Shown: one piece after another, positions 1 through 13,600 of the stretch
Numbering within the stretch: the first letter of the stretch is position 1
How the letters are laid out: every line of letters begins with the position of its first letter
Assembly (NCBI GenBank): GCA_026225945.1
Contig: JAMJFZ010001816.1
Coordinates: forward strand, 1,198,001 to 1,262,000
DNA length: 64,000 bases
Reading direction: 5' to 3'
From: Cricetomys ansorgei
Taxonomy: Eukaryota; Chordata; Mammalia; Rodentia; Nesomyidae
Made by a program: the position numbers and the translations under genes
Notes under the pieces: model-generated
What the model was told of the DNA's origin: nothing
Database searches by the model: none
The model's input: the letters and a program-made list of their open reading frames with translations, nothing else

Positions 1-13
1 GTAGACAGGTTTG

Positions 14-79
14 CAAAAAAGACAAAAACCAAAAAACTCAAAAAAAACCCAAAAAACCAAAAACCAAAAAAAAAAAAAA
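14..79. repeat. A-rich tract (possible retroposon tail)
   Basis: Nearly pure A with scattered C, of the kind that ends a SINE or L1 on the plus strand. The body of the element would lie before the window start, so its identity cannot be judged. Confidence 0.6.
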
Positions 80-1698
80 GCTGGTCAGTTTAACTAAGAG
101 ACTTTTTGGTTCAAGTTTCCACACCAGGTGGTCCTGGGTCTGTGGGAAGAATATCTGGCAAAGTCTTGACAGTTTAGCATCCTTTTACACCATCACTAAC
201 GAGAAACATACACCCTTCTTCATAGACCTCAAACACAACATCTTGAACTTCATACACATACAACACAGCTATCAGAAAACTCAGTTTGTGGAACAATATG
301 GTACCATCAGTGGAGAGAGGGAACATCAGATCCATTATCAGGACAAGCAGTTAGAAACATCCTTTTTCCTTCTCCCAGCTGAATTCTTTATCTCTGAAGG
401 CCTCCATTCTGTCGCTCTCACCTCAGAGTTTTTTCTTCATTTATGTATTACTTTCATAGCCTTCTCTTCATAGAGGCTTATTTCTTTGTCTCTCATCTTC
501 CTTTAGGAGATTTCTACTCATTATTTTTGCAAATATATACTCTCTGTCCTCTAGGAGCTGCCCTGAGCATATTTTACCAAACACTGTGAGGTCTGCAGTT
601 TCTTTCTCTTCTTTCTTATCTCCACATTGGATTAGCTGTTGTGTTGTCCTGCCCCAGGTTGATGGGAAATTTGTAGTAGTACACTGCTACTGGGCTGCTC
701 AACAAGAAAGACACTGAGGTATATTCATTGGTAGAAGCCCTGCCAGACCTAAGCAGAGGGATCCACCATCCTGGCCAGTACCATCCTGGACAGTGAAACC
801 TGGAGCTCTGACCTCAGGTGTTTTTATTGATTCAGACCACCTCAGGTATAGATCATCAGCAATTAAACAACCAATCCAGGCTGTTGACAAGAACATAGCT
901 TGCTCTCCACAAAATGACAGCAAGTCCTGCTCATTGAACATGGAGATGTTGAACTGATACCTACATACAGCTAGATATAACACAGAGAGTTATATAACAC
1001 AGACATATAGCCAGATATAACACAGAATGATAGACCATGGAAGACTTATCCCTAAATTGGAGGTCTTTATCAAATTCTTCCTTTCAGAGCTCAGGGAAAA
1101 CTATGGAAAAGAAAGCAGAAAGAGTGTAGGAGTCAGAGTGGTTGGAGGTCCCCAAGGAAACAGCCCCTCTAAATCAACATGATGAAAACTCATGAGCCCA
1201 CAGTCTGCACAGGGCCTGCACTGGTCTGCACCATTCTACGTATATATTATGTCTTCTCTTTATCCATAAGAAAGATGTTCAGTGTAACATTTTTACACAT
1301 TCCTGTGTGAGTGAAAGAGTGGGTCACTGATTCCTGTGCCTTCTCTGGGCCTCTTTCCCTTCTGTTGGTTTGTTCTGTCCAACTTCGATGGGACAGTTTT
1401 TGTTTTACCTTGTTAGATTATGTTTTGTCGTCTTTTCATATTATCTCTTAGAAGCCATTTCTCTTCTAAGGAGAGACAGAAAGGGAATGAATCTGGATGG
1501 AAGGGTAGGTGGGGAGGAACAAAGAGGGGTATAGAGAAGGAAATAGTAATAAAGACCTATTTTGTGAGAAAGAATCTGTTTAAAAGGGAAAGATCAAAAA
1601 TTAAAACAAAAACAGCATCTATCATGTCATTAAATATATGCAACCAAAAAATGATTTTTTTTTGTTTTATTTGACTTAGCACTTTCATTTCATCTTGG
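80..1698. other. Unique AT-rich DNA, no gene seen
   Basis: No recognisable repeat body or exon. A small imperfect direct repeat (agctagatataacacaga, then agccagatataacacaga) sits at 969-1027 with a period of about 40 bases. Open frames here are short and lack any recognisable domain. Confidence 0.5.
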
Positions 1699-1865
1699 AT
1701 TGTGAGTACATGTGTATACGAGTGATGGTTTGTGCATGACAATGCAGTGCTTGAAGGGACTGAAAGAGGGCATCTAATCCCTGGAATTGGAATTAAAGGA
1801 ACTTGTGAGCTCAGGTGTTCTGCAAGAGCAGTATGTGTTCTTAATCACTGAGCCCATCTATCCAC
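1699..1865 (-). repeat. B3/B2-type SINE
   Basis: The plus strand reads as the reverse complement of the B2/B3 head. It has the tRNA-derived box region near 1821-1860 (gcaagagcag, ttaatcactgagccc) and a B3-like body before it. It is diverged, so it is an old copy. B2/B3 elements are tRNA-derived, pol III-type rodent SINEs mobilised by L1. Confidence 0.8.
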
Positions 1866-2943
1866 CACCATGGCTTTTTCTTTTTCTGGAATAAATATAT
1901 AAGAGGGAAAAAGGGTGTCACATGAAACCACAACAACAGCAAATTAAATGGATAATGCTACCTTTAATCCAATGAAACAACACTTATGGTGCATAATAGA
2001 CTTGTGATTGAAAATAATAAAAACAACAACAACAGAGGAATGACAAGTCCACAAAGAGTGATATCTTGTTTCTGTGATTCTTCATCTGTCTCTGCTAATT
2101 CACCTTTGGCCTTTAGGTGTGTAAGACTGAGTCCTATGACAGAGAAACCATAGGAGGAATGACATAGCATTTCACAGACATATGTGGGGAAAAAAAGGAA
2201 AAAAAAATGATTATTTACCCAGAGGAAAAAATAGTAAAGATGAAAAGAGACAAAAAGGAAAGCTTTGGTAGAATTGATAGAATTAGAAAAAGAGGGAACA
2301 TTGATATAGGGCAGATAGTATTTTGAATATTTTGAGATAGGAGTTTGAAATTGAATGAAAGGTATAACAGAAAGGAATTAATTTAGATCACTAATATTTT
2401 GAGTGAATCCAATCAGAACTTGACAAAGAGAAGAAAATTAGAGCTAAAAGCAATGATCCAGTCACTCTGAGAATCACTAGGAGTATCTGCAACTAGGATT
2501 TATAATAGAAGACAAGAAGTGACGTAGTGAAATAGTGAGAAAAATGTCTGAGTGACAAGATGGAGTATCTGAGTTATACTGGTCCTTTTGTATAACTTTA
2601 GCTAACAGAATAAATATTGAGTAGAACTGTAGGTAACAGACCTCAAATCGGTTTCAGTTCTGTTCTTGCCTTTGTAGATAATGATTCTCCTAGTTCTATA
2701 CTTTCGTTCTTCCTTTGGTTCAGTTATAATATCTTCCTCCTGTAATTCTCTTAATGTTTGAATCTTAATGTTAACCCTGTTGGTTCAATGCCCCTCAAGT
2801 GATATTTGTTCTCATTTTTGAACTTTTTCCAAATTTTTATTATAGGATTAATCATCCTATGGATCCCTCTAACATAAAATATAGCATTGTTTTCTATGTA
2901 ACTTTGACAGTATATTTTTTACTAAAAATACTCTTACTAAAAA
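1866..2943. other. Unique AT-rich DNA, no gene seen
   Basis: A- and G-rich sequence without a recognisable repeat or exon. One T-rich stretch near 2890-2943 leads into the old L1 3' end. Confidence 0.45.
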
Positions 2944-3505
2944 TAATTTTTTATATACAATACACCCTGATAATAGTTTTTACTTTCTCTACTCTTCCCT
3001 TTTCCTCCCATCCCATTCGAATCTGCCACTTTCTGTCTCTCATTATGAATGAAACAGGTATCTAAGGAATAATAATAAAATAAGAATATAAACAAAAGCC
3101 AAAATCAGAATAAGACAATTGGATAAAACAAACAGAAGAAAAAGAGCCTAAAAAAAGGCACAAGAAATAGATATAGACACAAAGACCCACTCATTAACAT
3201 ACTCAGGAATCCCATAAAAACATAAAACCAGAGGCCAAAATATATGCAAAAACGTCATATGGTAAAAAATAAAATAAAATAAAAAGCCCTGACAATATTA
3301 TGAGATAAGGAACCTCCACAGATGCTGCTGAGCTCATCTTCTATTGGCCATCCATCTACTGCTGGGCATGCAGCCATCCCCTAAAAGTAGTTTGTTTCCC
3401 TAGTGAGACTCCCTTGGAGAAAATGAAATTTTCATTTATAAGTGGTTATCAGTTAGAGATAGCTTTTATCTACCCCTACTTATATCTAACTTTTGGAACT
3501 AGTCA
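2944..3505 (-). mobile_element. Old LINE-1 (Lx-like) 3' UTR fragment
   Basis: The sequence reads as a reverse-complemented rodent L1 3' end. A T- and C-rich terminus near 2944-3010 is followed by long A-rich stretches. It then reaches the familiar segment around 3320-3460 (ctactgctgggcatgcagcc and tgagactcccttggagaaaa). There is no ORF2 coding sequence, so the copy is 5'-truncated and inactive. Family assignment is from memory of Lx-type 3' UTRs. Confidence 0.7.
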
Positions 3506-3569
3506 TGCCTGAATATCTATGAGAAGACAGAAAACATTTTCCTTTACAGTGACTTGGCTTTCCATCTGT

Positions 3570-3654
3570 AAACAAAACAAAACAACAGACAAAAAACAAA
3601 ACAAAATAAACAAAACAGAAAACAAAAAGCAAAAACAAAAAAACAAACAAAAAC
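3570..3654. repeat. (CAAAA)n A-rich low-complexity tract
   Basis: Runs of A separated by single C or short C-containing steps. It is likely a retroposon tail or an expanded A-rich segment. It gives rise to a lysine- and asparagine-rich chance reading frame. Confidence 0.75.
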
Positions 3655-3704
3655 TTTCCAGTATTTCAGAGAAGATAAAGTTGACCACAGTAGAAGTGGG
3701 GTAT

Positions 3705-3753
3705 TAAAAAAAAAAGAAAAAGAAAAAGAGAAAAGGAAAAAAAAGAAAAGAAA
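3705..3753. repeat. (AAAAG)n purine tract
   Basis: Poly-A interrupted by G at roughly five-base intervals, all purine on the plus strand. Confidence 0.75.
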
Positions 3754-3899
3754 TTTATGTCATTAGTCACTCAACATCTAACCAGAAAATGGAAGTGATA
3801 TAATCATATAATCATTATTATAATCATAATAATCATAACAGAGTGCACAATCCACAATATGTTTAAGAGGAACTTCCCAGAGTGCTTTTCATCTCTTTT

Positions 3900-4345
3900 T
3901 AGTATTTATTTTCATTTCATTCGTTTTACATACAATAGATCCTGACCACAGTTACTCCTCTTTCCACTCCTCCTAGTTCCTCTCCCAAATACCTTCTCCC
4001 CTAGATCCATTTCCCATCTGTTTCCACTCAGAAAAGAGCTGGTCATCTAAACAACCAAACAAGATACAATAAGACTGGGCACAAACCCTCACATTAAGGC
4101 TGGACAAGGCAACCTAGCAGGATAAAAAGGGGTCCTAAGAGCTGCAAAAGTGTCAGAAACATATGCACTACCACTGCTAGGAGTTCCACAGAAACATTAA
4201 GATAACTACTAAAACATATACACAGAAGATCTTAAGTGGAACCATGCAGGCTCTGTGATTGCTGGTCAAGTCTCTGTGAGCCCATATAATTCCTGCTTAT
4301 TTGATTCAGTGGACTATGTTCTCCTGGTGTCCTCTACCCACAGTG
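3900..4345 (-). mobile_element. LINE-1 3' UTR fragment
   Basis: Reverse-complemented L1 3' end. It starts with a T-rich terminus and the phrase tacaatagatcctgaccaca. A C/T-rich block (3955-4020) and the motif cagaaaagagctgg follow, then an A-rich stretch and the segment ending tgttctcctggtgtcctcta. The same order of blocks is seen at 21.2, 28.5, 31.7 and 52.1 kb in this window, which supports the call internally. No coding sequence remains. Confidence 0.8.
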
Positions 4346-7300
4346 TTTTTTCAAATGTGCATGAAGAAATGGCTTCTCCCTGGCTCCAACATTGTGACTT
4401 GCATTAGCCAATCCTACATGACTAGAATTCAGTGTTTATCACAGGACCCATGTGAGCCAATGGAGCAGCCAATTCAGGCCCATCCTCAGAACACTGATGA
4501 GATTCAAGTAAAAGGAAAGGAAACGATGTAGGACAGAAAAGATAATAATTATATAAATATCATAATTTAAATATGCAGTATTTATTTTAAAAATTCCATC
4601 TTCTTACAAGTATATATTTTATTATAGATCAATCTTACTTCCTTTTGTCTTGATATTATGTCCAGAGAAAATAGTCCAAAGGAGACAGAATTAAGCAACA
4701 TAATGTATAATTTAACCTATGGTTCAGGATCCAGTATCATTGAGCAAAAGAATTAACCAAGCAAAAGACAATACTTTTGAGAAATGAGTATGACACAGGC
4801 ATGGGTTGCTGCTTATAGGTTGAAGGTACTACAAGGTCTAAAGATGGCTATTTAGAATTGTACTGTTCAGAATGAGTTTGCCATATTTCATAGCATTTCT
4901 AAGTTAGTGTTAAGGCAATCTGGAATGAATTTGTAGCTATCAGAGTACTACAATCTAAACATATCATCTTTCTAAGGATCTAGAGACATCTAAGAAGAGT
5001 TTTATTCACTCAACACTTTCCGGAAAATACCACATAATGTCATAAACATAACTTTAACATTCACAACAACCACAACATATCAATCTCTATAGAAAGACAC
5101 TGTGGAAAACCACCTTCCTTCCTGTGGAGAGATTATTAGAAAATAAAAAAAGGTAAAGAAACAAATTACGTGTTAAATACCTACAACATTTAAAGAGAGA
5201 TTACATTTTTACCCAGTGTATTCACTGTAATTCTTTAGTAACCACAAGGATTCTACAGTTTCTCATTGTAAGAAGGTTGTAGACAAAAGAGAGCATAGGT
5301 AAGAAAATTGACTCACCAATTCATTGATGAAGAATAGAAGCCAGGCAAAAAGACAACAGTAGGACCATGACTACTTCTGTTTTCTTGCTCTTTGACTTCT
5401 AGATCATTAAATAAATGATTTGGCTTTTCATATGCACTGCCACCATGTGCCAACTTGTCCAAAGAAACAGATCTGAAACTATGGCTAATGTAAACTATGT
5501 AAAAGCATATGAAGCTTGGGCTTATTTATTTATTTTTTGGTTGAAATTTTATTTTTATTTGTTTGAGTTCAGTAATAAGAAGATGTCTAACTGTGATAAA
5601 ATGTTGTTGGATGTGTTTTCTTGAGTGTTGTCTCGTATTCTACATTCTAATATGCTACTAGTTACAAAATGCATAATTTATTTTAAAAATTGAAATAGAG
5701 GAATAATACTAATACAAGCTCAATAAATGTGTGAGATTGAATTAAGGGAAATGGAAGTTATATTTAATATACATTTTTGAAAATTATTCTTAAAAATATT
5801 GAGATAGCAGCACCATGCTAAGATTGTTAAAATTATCTTCCTCTAGTCCTTTTCACAAATTTTACATAGTATTCTAATACATATCAGATTGCATGAAGCA
5901 TAAGTAAAAAAAAAAGGTGGTATACAAATAGTAAACACAAGTATGTACATTTAGTTGTTCCCTGACTTCCACACATGCAAAACTATGGCACAACTATGTC
6001 TACACTCAAATACAGAAATACAAATATATAGGCATACACATAACATACCAAAAAGAATTTTTAAAATGAAGTATAAGTCTTTATCTAATACTCATATTTT
6101 TACCTTATTAACACTTAATATATACATGTAACTTTCCAAAATATTTAGTTAATATAAAATTTATGTGCATTCATCGACAGCAGAATAAAACTTTTTCATG
6201 TTTTCAAATCCAAGGTTATAACATTTGAGCATACATTTGACCATAGCGGAAATGCTCCTTGTTCCATCTCATTTTGATTGATAAGACATTGTGATTCATG
6301 ATAGATAAAATCTTAGATCTGCAAATGTAGCAAAAGTTCACTTTAAAATTTAATAGAACGTAAAGCATGAGATAAGTTGGAAATGATACTGTATCACATA
6401 AAGAAGAAAGAATGAAGATGAAGACACAAATCTACTGACTCATATTAAATTAAAAATATCTTGGAAAGCACAGTAATTAATAGCTAATTCCAAGGACTTG
6501 ACATTCCATGCAAATGTCACTCTCCAGGGAATTACACACGAATTAGTGAGTCTTCGCACTGTCAAAATGATATGTATTACTAAAGAAGTAAAGAGTAAAA
6601 ATATCTGATTTATGTTGATGGTTAGATTAGAATTAAAATAGTACACAATGCCATTTATTTGTTTCTGATTTAAGAATATAATTATAAATCTTATCCCTTT
6701 AAGATATTGCATATATGTAATGTTCCTCTGTACTAAAATTTGAAAAGATTAGAGAATTTTATTAATTTTTTTTGTTTTTATTGTTTGTGGTTTTGTTCCC
6801 CTTGATTTCTCTAGCAGATATAGGTGGTAATTATATTAATATTGGTTTTGCAAACAACTCTTTACCTTTTCAGGAAAAATATTTCTGTCCAGGGATTAGC
6901 ATCAACCTTCTCTAATAAGCCTCCTACTTTTTACATTGGAGCTCTCAAAGATTAATTTGAAAATGATCAGGCTAACTGAGAGAAAGAGAATGCCTTGATC
7001 AATTTGTATATTAGGATTCCTCTGAGTTACTTTTCTGAAAAGTCACATTAGATGGATCTGTTGAGATGAAGATCAACTGTGCAGAGGCAAGAGGGTGCTA
7101 TATAGTGACAAGAGTGGGTTCTTTCCAGATGTGTGGGTTACGCAAGTTATATGTTTGTCAAAGATTTCACTGCTCTTGAGACATCACTAATAAAGCCAAT
7201 GAGGGTATCATTGTATCAGAACTCATGTGTCTGATTTCATAATGCTAAGAAAATAGGCACACGAGGGTATGCTAATTAGTTGCACTCTCAAATACAAAGC

Positions 7301-8480
7301 CACAATAAATATATGTTATCTGTACTTGAATACATGCAGAAGATGTTCCTAAGATGTGTGCTTTCCAGATGCTTGGAACTAGAAACAATAAGTGACCTTT
7401 AATATGGAAGAACAGGAGCAAATTCTGTTACTTTGGAACATGTATGGAATTAGCCAGAGCTATTTAAAAATGCTGGTGATCTGGCGAACAGAATTTCAAA
7501 AGAAAAAAACAAGGCAGGAAAAGACAGGGTGATTCCATTTTAACATACTCTGAAGACAAAGCTAAACCACATTATTTAAAGATGGATTCAAAAATACTAT
7601 CTTATTTTAAGAAAGCAACCATTGACTTAAAAACAGACACAGTTCAGACAGCATTCATGGAAATAAAAGTACAGATTGTAGGCTTAACTACAAAACTCTA
7701 ACTAATGTATCAATTATTCATGTTCTTAGCATTTAAGTAGATTGTCATTCACTTATGTGTGTATAAAATTTCACTTTATACATCTTTATAATGGAAAGAC
7801 TTGGTAAAAGTCTATTATATTCTTTTGCTATATCTCCAAATTTGAGTTAATTTTTTACTCTACGATTGAATATATGTAAGGCATTGTTTTCAAAGGAATA
7901 ATAAACTAATGATACCCAGTAGGGAGCTAGCTATAAATATATATATTCAAATCAATTATAATTAATTGTTTAAAATCATATTACATTAGCTATTAATGTA
8001 AACTATCAAAACAATATAGAGATTCAATAAATTTTTAAAAAATCTATTAAATGGTTTATTCTATGATTGCACAAGTCTAAGTCTTTGGTAAATTAAATGG
8101 ATTTTGTTTTTTATTTTCAAGCAAATTCTTTTTCATCTTATTATACTCTAAATTCGGCTGATACATTTAGCACTGTCTTTCCATTTCTACATCTCATACT
8201 TGATTTTAGTATATTTAGTGTATATTTTCTGGCAGTATAAATATGTTGCATATAAGTATCTTTGGATGATAAATTCAATAAATAAAATACAAATTTTAGT
8301 GCTTAGTGTTTCTGAGCTCCACAGTAAGGCCTACATTTTTAAGAGAGACAGGCTCAGGAGGGCGCTCCTTTATTTTTCTTTTGTGGGAAGAGGACCTGCA
8401 AATAAACGACTTTCATATCTACCCATTTGGCAACTTGATTCTATTCTTGAACTGATGGCTGTTTGACACTCCATGATGAA
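4346..8480. other. Long unique AT-rich stretch, no gene seen
   Basis: About 4 kb without recognisable SINEs, LTRs or exons. The only open frames are short and of low complexity. Some short AT repeats occur (for example 5880-5920 and 7930-7960). Confidence 0.5.
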
Positions 8481-8960
8481 TGGTATGTGGTCAGCAATTT
8501 CAGATTTTTCCGTTACTGGTATTACATTTCTAATGTAAGGATGGGTTATTATTAGCTAAAGCTTTTATTTCCTGGGATTAGGTAAAATGAAAAGGGTTAT
8601 TTCTGTTGATACACCCCATTTCACATTGCAATGCAACTATTCAACTGTAAAACATCCTTAGATTTCTATTTGAACGGTCAAGGATGGGCTGATTACGTGT
8701 TATTGCCCTTTAAAGGGCCAATGTCACTAATAGTCAAAATAAAGTAATCCATTTAATAATTTCATAGCTATAAAAGCTTTTTAAATTTTTCTTTCATAAA
8801 ATGTTCATGTAATAGCATGGAAAGACTACAAGACATTTAAAAAGACTTCAACAGAAACACTGTCTTGCCTGTGGGCAGTGTCAGAAGAAATTCTACTTTT
8901 CAAGTCTGAAAACAGTAATTGTTTACATTGGTTAAGTGAGTTTTCACCAGTTATTTAACA
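8481..8960. promoter_or_regulatory. Candidate conserved non-coding block
   Basis: Repeat-free and of higher complexity than its surroundings. It contains a perfect 14-base palindrome, gccctttaaagggc, at 8705-8718, and next to it attacgtgttattgcc. Several ATTA/TAAT cores lie on either side. This is pattern-based inference only; no alignment was possible. Confidence 0.25.
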
Positions 8961-9093
8961 GTCACCTGTATTTAGGGATATATGAAAGACTTGTTGTTAT
9001 TGGGATAGACTATAGAAAAAGGCATCAAAGATAGCTTTAGCCAAAAAGTATTGGCTCTTCACTGTGTCCCATAAGTTGCTAAGAGCAGAATAA

Positions 9094-9565
9094 ATGCATG
9101 ACATTTCTGCCCACACTTTCTGTCTGTCTATTATACTTTATCTCAGCTTGACTCTGCACATGAAATCGCTTTCTGTTTTAAGTCTGAAAGCACAGCAACA
9201 AGACAGGGCCCCAAACCCTCTGTCCCCATGGATCCCAGGAGCAATGCAACCTTGGAGAACAGAATCACTTTCAATCACTTTCAGCCCCTTCACACCAGAG
9301 AAGGCAATCATTTGTGAGGGCAAGATGTCATCCTGGACAGATGTTACCGTCTGCTGAAGATCATCTTCTTCCCTTAAAACACTAAAGACTTCTTCAGACA
9401 GCCTAGAAGGGCTGGAGCTTAAACAACAAAGAGCAGAACACCATCTTCGCCAGAATTGATTAACAATATTCTGTCGCTACCCCCCCATTGATGAAATTGA
9501 GGCCACAAGACCTCTTCCCAACATGGATCCATTCAATAAATCTCTTTCCTTTTCATCATTACCCA
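9094..9565. other. Unclassified LTR-like or retroposed block
   Basis: Locally more GC-rich than its neighbours. It runs through a C-run (9480-9487) to an AATAAA signal in ccattcaataaatctctttcc near 9535, the arrangement expected near the end of an LTR or a polyadenylated retrocopy. I recognise neither the family nor any protein in it. No flanking target duplication was found by eye. Confidence 0.3.
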
Positions 9566-10085
9566 CTTCTTTAATTGACATATCAAAACATGGAGCCCAG
9601 ACTAGTTTAATGAAGCAGGGATATTACCCCAAAAATTCTGGTTATACTACCATATATAAAAAAAAAAAAATAAAAACATGTGGAAAAAAGATACAATTGA
9701 TTCTGAAATACCACGGGATGTTTTTCATAGAAGCAAAAATGTGCTGCTCTAGGCTGTAAAAAGCTGGTTTGTGATAACTGCAGCCAAAAGGAATTTGTAG
9801 ATCTACCGCTGTCTTTAGCACACACAACTGAACATGTACAATGATAATATTATTAATGGTCACAAGCATCCACTATTGTGTATGGTACTTAATCAGAAAT
9901 AAGACATATTTCTAAAAAAATGTATTTTTTCTGAATTACAATACATACATATGAATCCTTAAGATAACATATCTAAATGAATTGTTCTGAATTTCTTTAA
10001 TTAGTTATAATCTTTGTTATTCATGTATAATCATCATCTGGTAAAGCACACTTAGATAAGAGACTGTTAAAAGAAAATATAAATC
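9566..10085. other. Unique AT-rich DNA, no gene seen
   Basis: Includes a poly-A run at 9659-9672. No repeat body or exon recognised. Confidence 0.45.
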
Positions 10086-10195
10086 AGGCAGAGGCTGGAG
10101 GATGGTGAGTTTGAGGTCAACCTAGGCTACATAGATAGACCATATCTGAAAACTCCAAAACTTAAGATAAATAATCAAAACCACAAACAAAATGA
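10086..10195 (+). repeat. Old B1-type SINE fragment
   Basis: Reads gcagaggctggaggatggtg, then tttgaggtcaacctaggctac and atagatagaccatatctgaaa. These match the second half of a B1/proto-B1 monomer (7SL-derived) followed by an A-rich tail. The first half is missing. Confidence 0.75.
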
Positions 10196-10204
10196 CAAAA
10201 TGTG

Positions 10205-10275
10205 AGGATTAGGTTGAGATGTACCTTAGTGGTAGGATTTTGATTTGTGTGCTCCTGATTTGGCTTCAATCTCTT
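10205..10275 (+). repeat. ID-like SINE, degenerate
   Basis: The stretch ttgagatgtaccttagtggta followed by a degraded B-box region resembles the tRNA-Ala/BC1-derived ID head. It lies directly after the B1 fragment, so the pair could be a remnant of a composite SINE. Confidence 0.5.
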
Positions 10276-10379
10276 ATAGGGATTTAATAATAATGCAAAT
10301 ATTGATTTGAATATATTTCATACTCTTATATTATATTATAAATATATTATATGTGTGTAATGTGTATTATTTCACTCAT

Positions 10380-10683
10380 GTATGTGTATAGGTGTATGTG
10401 TGCATATGTATGCATATGAAAGCCAGAGGTTGTCATCAAATATATTCCGTGATTACTATCTACCTTATACATTGAAACAAGGCCTCTCATTGAACATAGA
10501 GCTTAATGATTTGGCTAGTTTATCTAGCTTTGCCTTAAAGATCCCCTGTCTTGCTTTCAAACCCTAGGATTACAGGCATGCTCCCACATTTTCTTGCTTT
10601 TTCTGTGCATTCCTGGGGTACTCAGATTCTCACAGTTATCCAGGAAGTCTCTACCCACTCAAGCCATCTCCATAGCCCCATCA
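10380..10683 (-). repeat. B4/RSINE1-type SINE
   Basis: A TG/ATG-rich start leads to gaaagccagaggttgtcatc, then a B1-like middle (gaaacaaggcctctcattgaac; ggattacaggcatgc) and a terminal ctcaagccatctccatagcccc. This is the reverse complement of the composite B4 family. The same block order is seen at 18.2 and 38.1 kb. Confidence 0.75.
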
Positions 10684-13600
10684 ATTGCTTAAAAATTGAG
10701 AAAACCTATGAATGTAGCTAGTAAACATACTATCCAAAAAATATTGAATTGTCTCAAACTTTCTGACAATGGCAATGAAGAAAATTATTTAGTAATTAAT
10801 CAACTTGAAGCAAAGCTGATCTCCTCATCACTTCTCATATTAAAAATCATTAAAAGTAAGGTGGGAAATATGCATTGATAATAAAGTTGAACAGAAGATA
10901 GGATGCTAATTTTTAGAATACAACCCTAAGCAAAAAGTAAAAATGAAGAACTTAAGCCTTCATATTCAGATAAGCATGGATCATACCTAATTGTTCTTCT
11001 CTATTCTTTATTTTAATGTCAGTATGTATGGCTTCTGAAATGAGAGGTTAACAACATGACCAAATAGAGAAGTCTTCACAGAGACTTAAGCAACTGTTTT
11101 TCTAATGTTCCTTTGTGATGCACCGTTCATTTCCAAGTATACATCACATTCTAGATTTGTGCCACTTTTCTGCAAGCTATCGTTGTCAGCTCATGTAGTT
11201 AGTAGATGTAAGAAAAAAAAATACCCTTTTAAAAATGGCAAGGTCCCAGTAACCTGACTCTTTCCATATTGCTAACATAATTTGTCTGATAATTCCTTGC
11301 AATTTCTCCAATTTAGAACAGAGAAAGTTGGGAAGGGTTTTAACCATGTATAAGGATTACAAGGATCAGATTGGGGTAAGTGGTTTAACCATTACCTCAA
11401 ATATGATCTGTGTGTTTGTGCATGTAAGGCTCAAAATCCTCTCTGCGAGGTATTTTGAAACATAAAATTAGCTGTTGAAGTAGATAGAACATTAGAAGTT
11501 ATTTCTCATATCCTGTTCTCCTAGTTATTCATTAACTTCCTTTTCTCTCTTCCTTCTACTCTGTTTCCTTCCCTGCTCCCTAAGACTTCCTATGCTGCAC
11601 TACCTCTTATTCATACCACCACTTCTACAAACTCAACTTTCAGCTTCCACGTATAGGTAAAAATGCTAGCATTTGTGTTTCTTTATATATACCTGAATGA
11701 TAGATTATATCTTCAGGTTTGACTGCTAATTTAGTCTATTCTTAACATGATAACTGATCCCAAAACTTACATAATTGCAAGTCTGTCTTGGAAATGGATT
11801 TTCCCCTTTTCTCATGTAGTATTAATGCATTCAAAGATTCAAACACATAAGAACAGGTATGTGAACACAACTTTATAATGCTGGACTGATGGACCTCCTA
11901 CATTCTGAAGGCAATATTAACATTACCACTACTTCCCTTACTATAGAAACAAACCAGGATTATTACTTTCAATAATGCCTACTTTGAACAAAGGTCAAGG
12001 TGCTTCAGGGATGCAGAAAAATACAAGCGTATTATGGGTTGCACATAAAATGGTTTTGCTTTTATGTGTGTGTTTCTTTCTCGTATTTTAAATGACAAGC
12101 AATGAAGACCCTGCAATGGGCATAATCATGAGGTCCAGCTGTCCTTATCCCAGCCTGACTTTATATACCCTCAAAACCTTGCAACATCATCTAATGTTTT
12201 GATTTGGGTATTCTAGGAGAGACCATTTTTTTTCTATAAAACAGCCTAATGCAATTTCATTATGAATTAAAATTAAATGACAATTCACTGTTTCAAAACT
12301 AGTCATGATTAACTATATTTTATTAAATATTGCTCTTTTAAGGCTAACACTCCACTCCTTAGCTGCCCTAGGAAGAGGAAGGGCAATTTAAATGCAAAAT
12401 GTCTTTTTTTTCCAAAGAAAGGTGTAAACCTATGAATGCATCATTGCACACTCGGATGAGCCTTTCATAAAAATGGAAAGTGAGTAATGAGATACGTCTA
12501 CTTCTCCAATATGATTGCTTATGAAGTTCTGACAGGTGCTTTCTTCTATGATTAAGTAATGCTCAACAGTTTTTTACCAAAAAATATTTTAATTTAATTG
12601 ACAAATTTTATTTGATCATACTTATTCCAGATTCCACAAACCCAAATATGCTTTCTGTTTCTTCCATAAAGGAATAAAACAGTTTTTTTATAATTTCTTA
12701 ATTTTTACTTCAATAAATAATTTGGAAAATGACAATGTTTCAAAACACTTTGTGGTGAGATGGACTTAACAGTAGATTTTGAATATTGTTATCCTAAAAC
12801 ATATTTAACATGTGAGGTAAGAATATCATTAAAATTTTATGCAGAGCATGCCAACATTGTGACATTTGTGTTGCTATATTTACAGAAATGTGTATACCTG
12901 CTTGACTCCTGGGGCATGGTTACATCAGTGTCCACTAGAGAGAGCTGCATTACAACACACCACAGCTGAGACCAGGGAAGCCACATGTGGCAAGTCCCCA
13001 CCACCTTCAAACAGTAACAGTGATGGAAAAACAACAAACACTGTGAAGAAGCCTTCTGAAGAAGCGGGAGGTTAACAATCACCTTTCAAATAACCAGTAT
13101 ATTTGTCTGATTGTACTTATGATATTAGCATTAAAAAACCACACAATCATGAATTTGGGGCTTGCTACTATTTCTATATTGAATGAACTCGGCTCCAAAC
13201 TATTTTTATGATCTAATTCATCACTCGTTTTTGGCCAAGAACAAATAACTTCATGATAATATTACTGTGCACATTATATTGACTACTGCAAAAAGCTGAG
13301 TTATGAAAAAATTAAAGATTTACTTAAAGACATAAAGGTAAAGTGTTACTTCAAGCATTGAGAATTATCAATGAGACAATAACTGAAAGAGCCAAATAGT
13401 TTTAATTGTGGTGCAAGGTCAATAGACTCTTTCACAGTTTTAAGAAAAGAGTATATATTTTAAAGATTATGTCATCTTTATAATCAAATTTGCCACTTTT
13501 AATTACTGTACTGTTATGGAAAGATACTCGTATTGGGTTTTTGGTGAGATTGCAGGTCATTTTAAACATGTTTCATTTTAAATGGGGAATATATAAGAGA

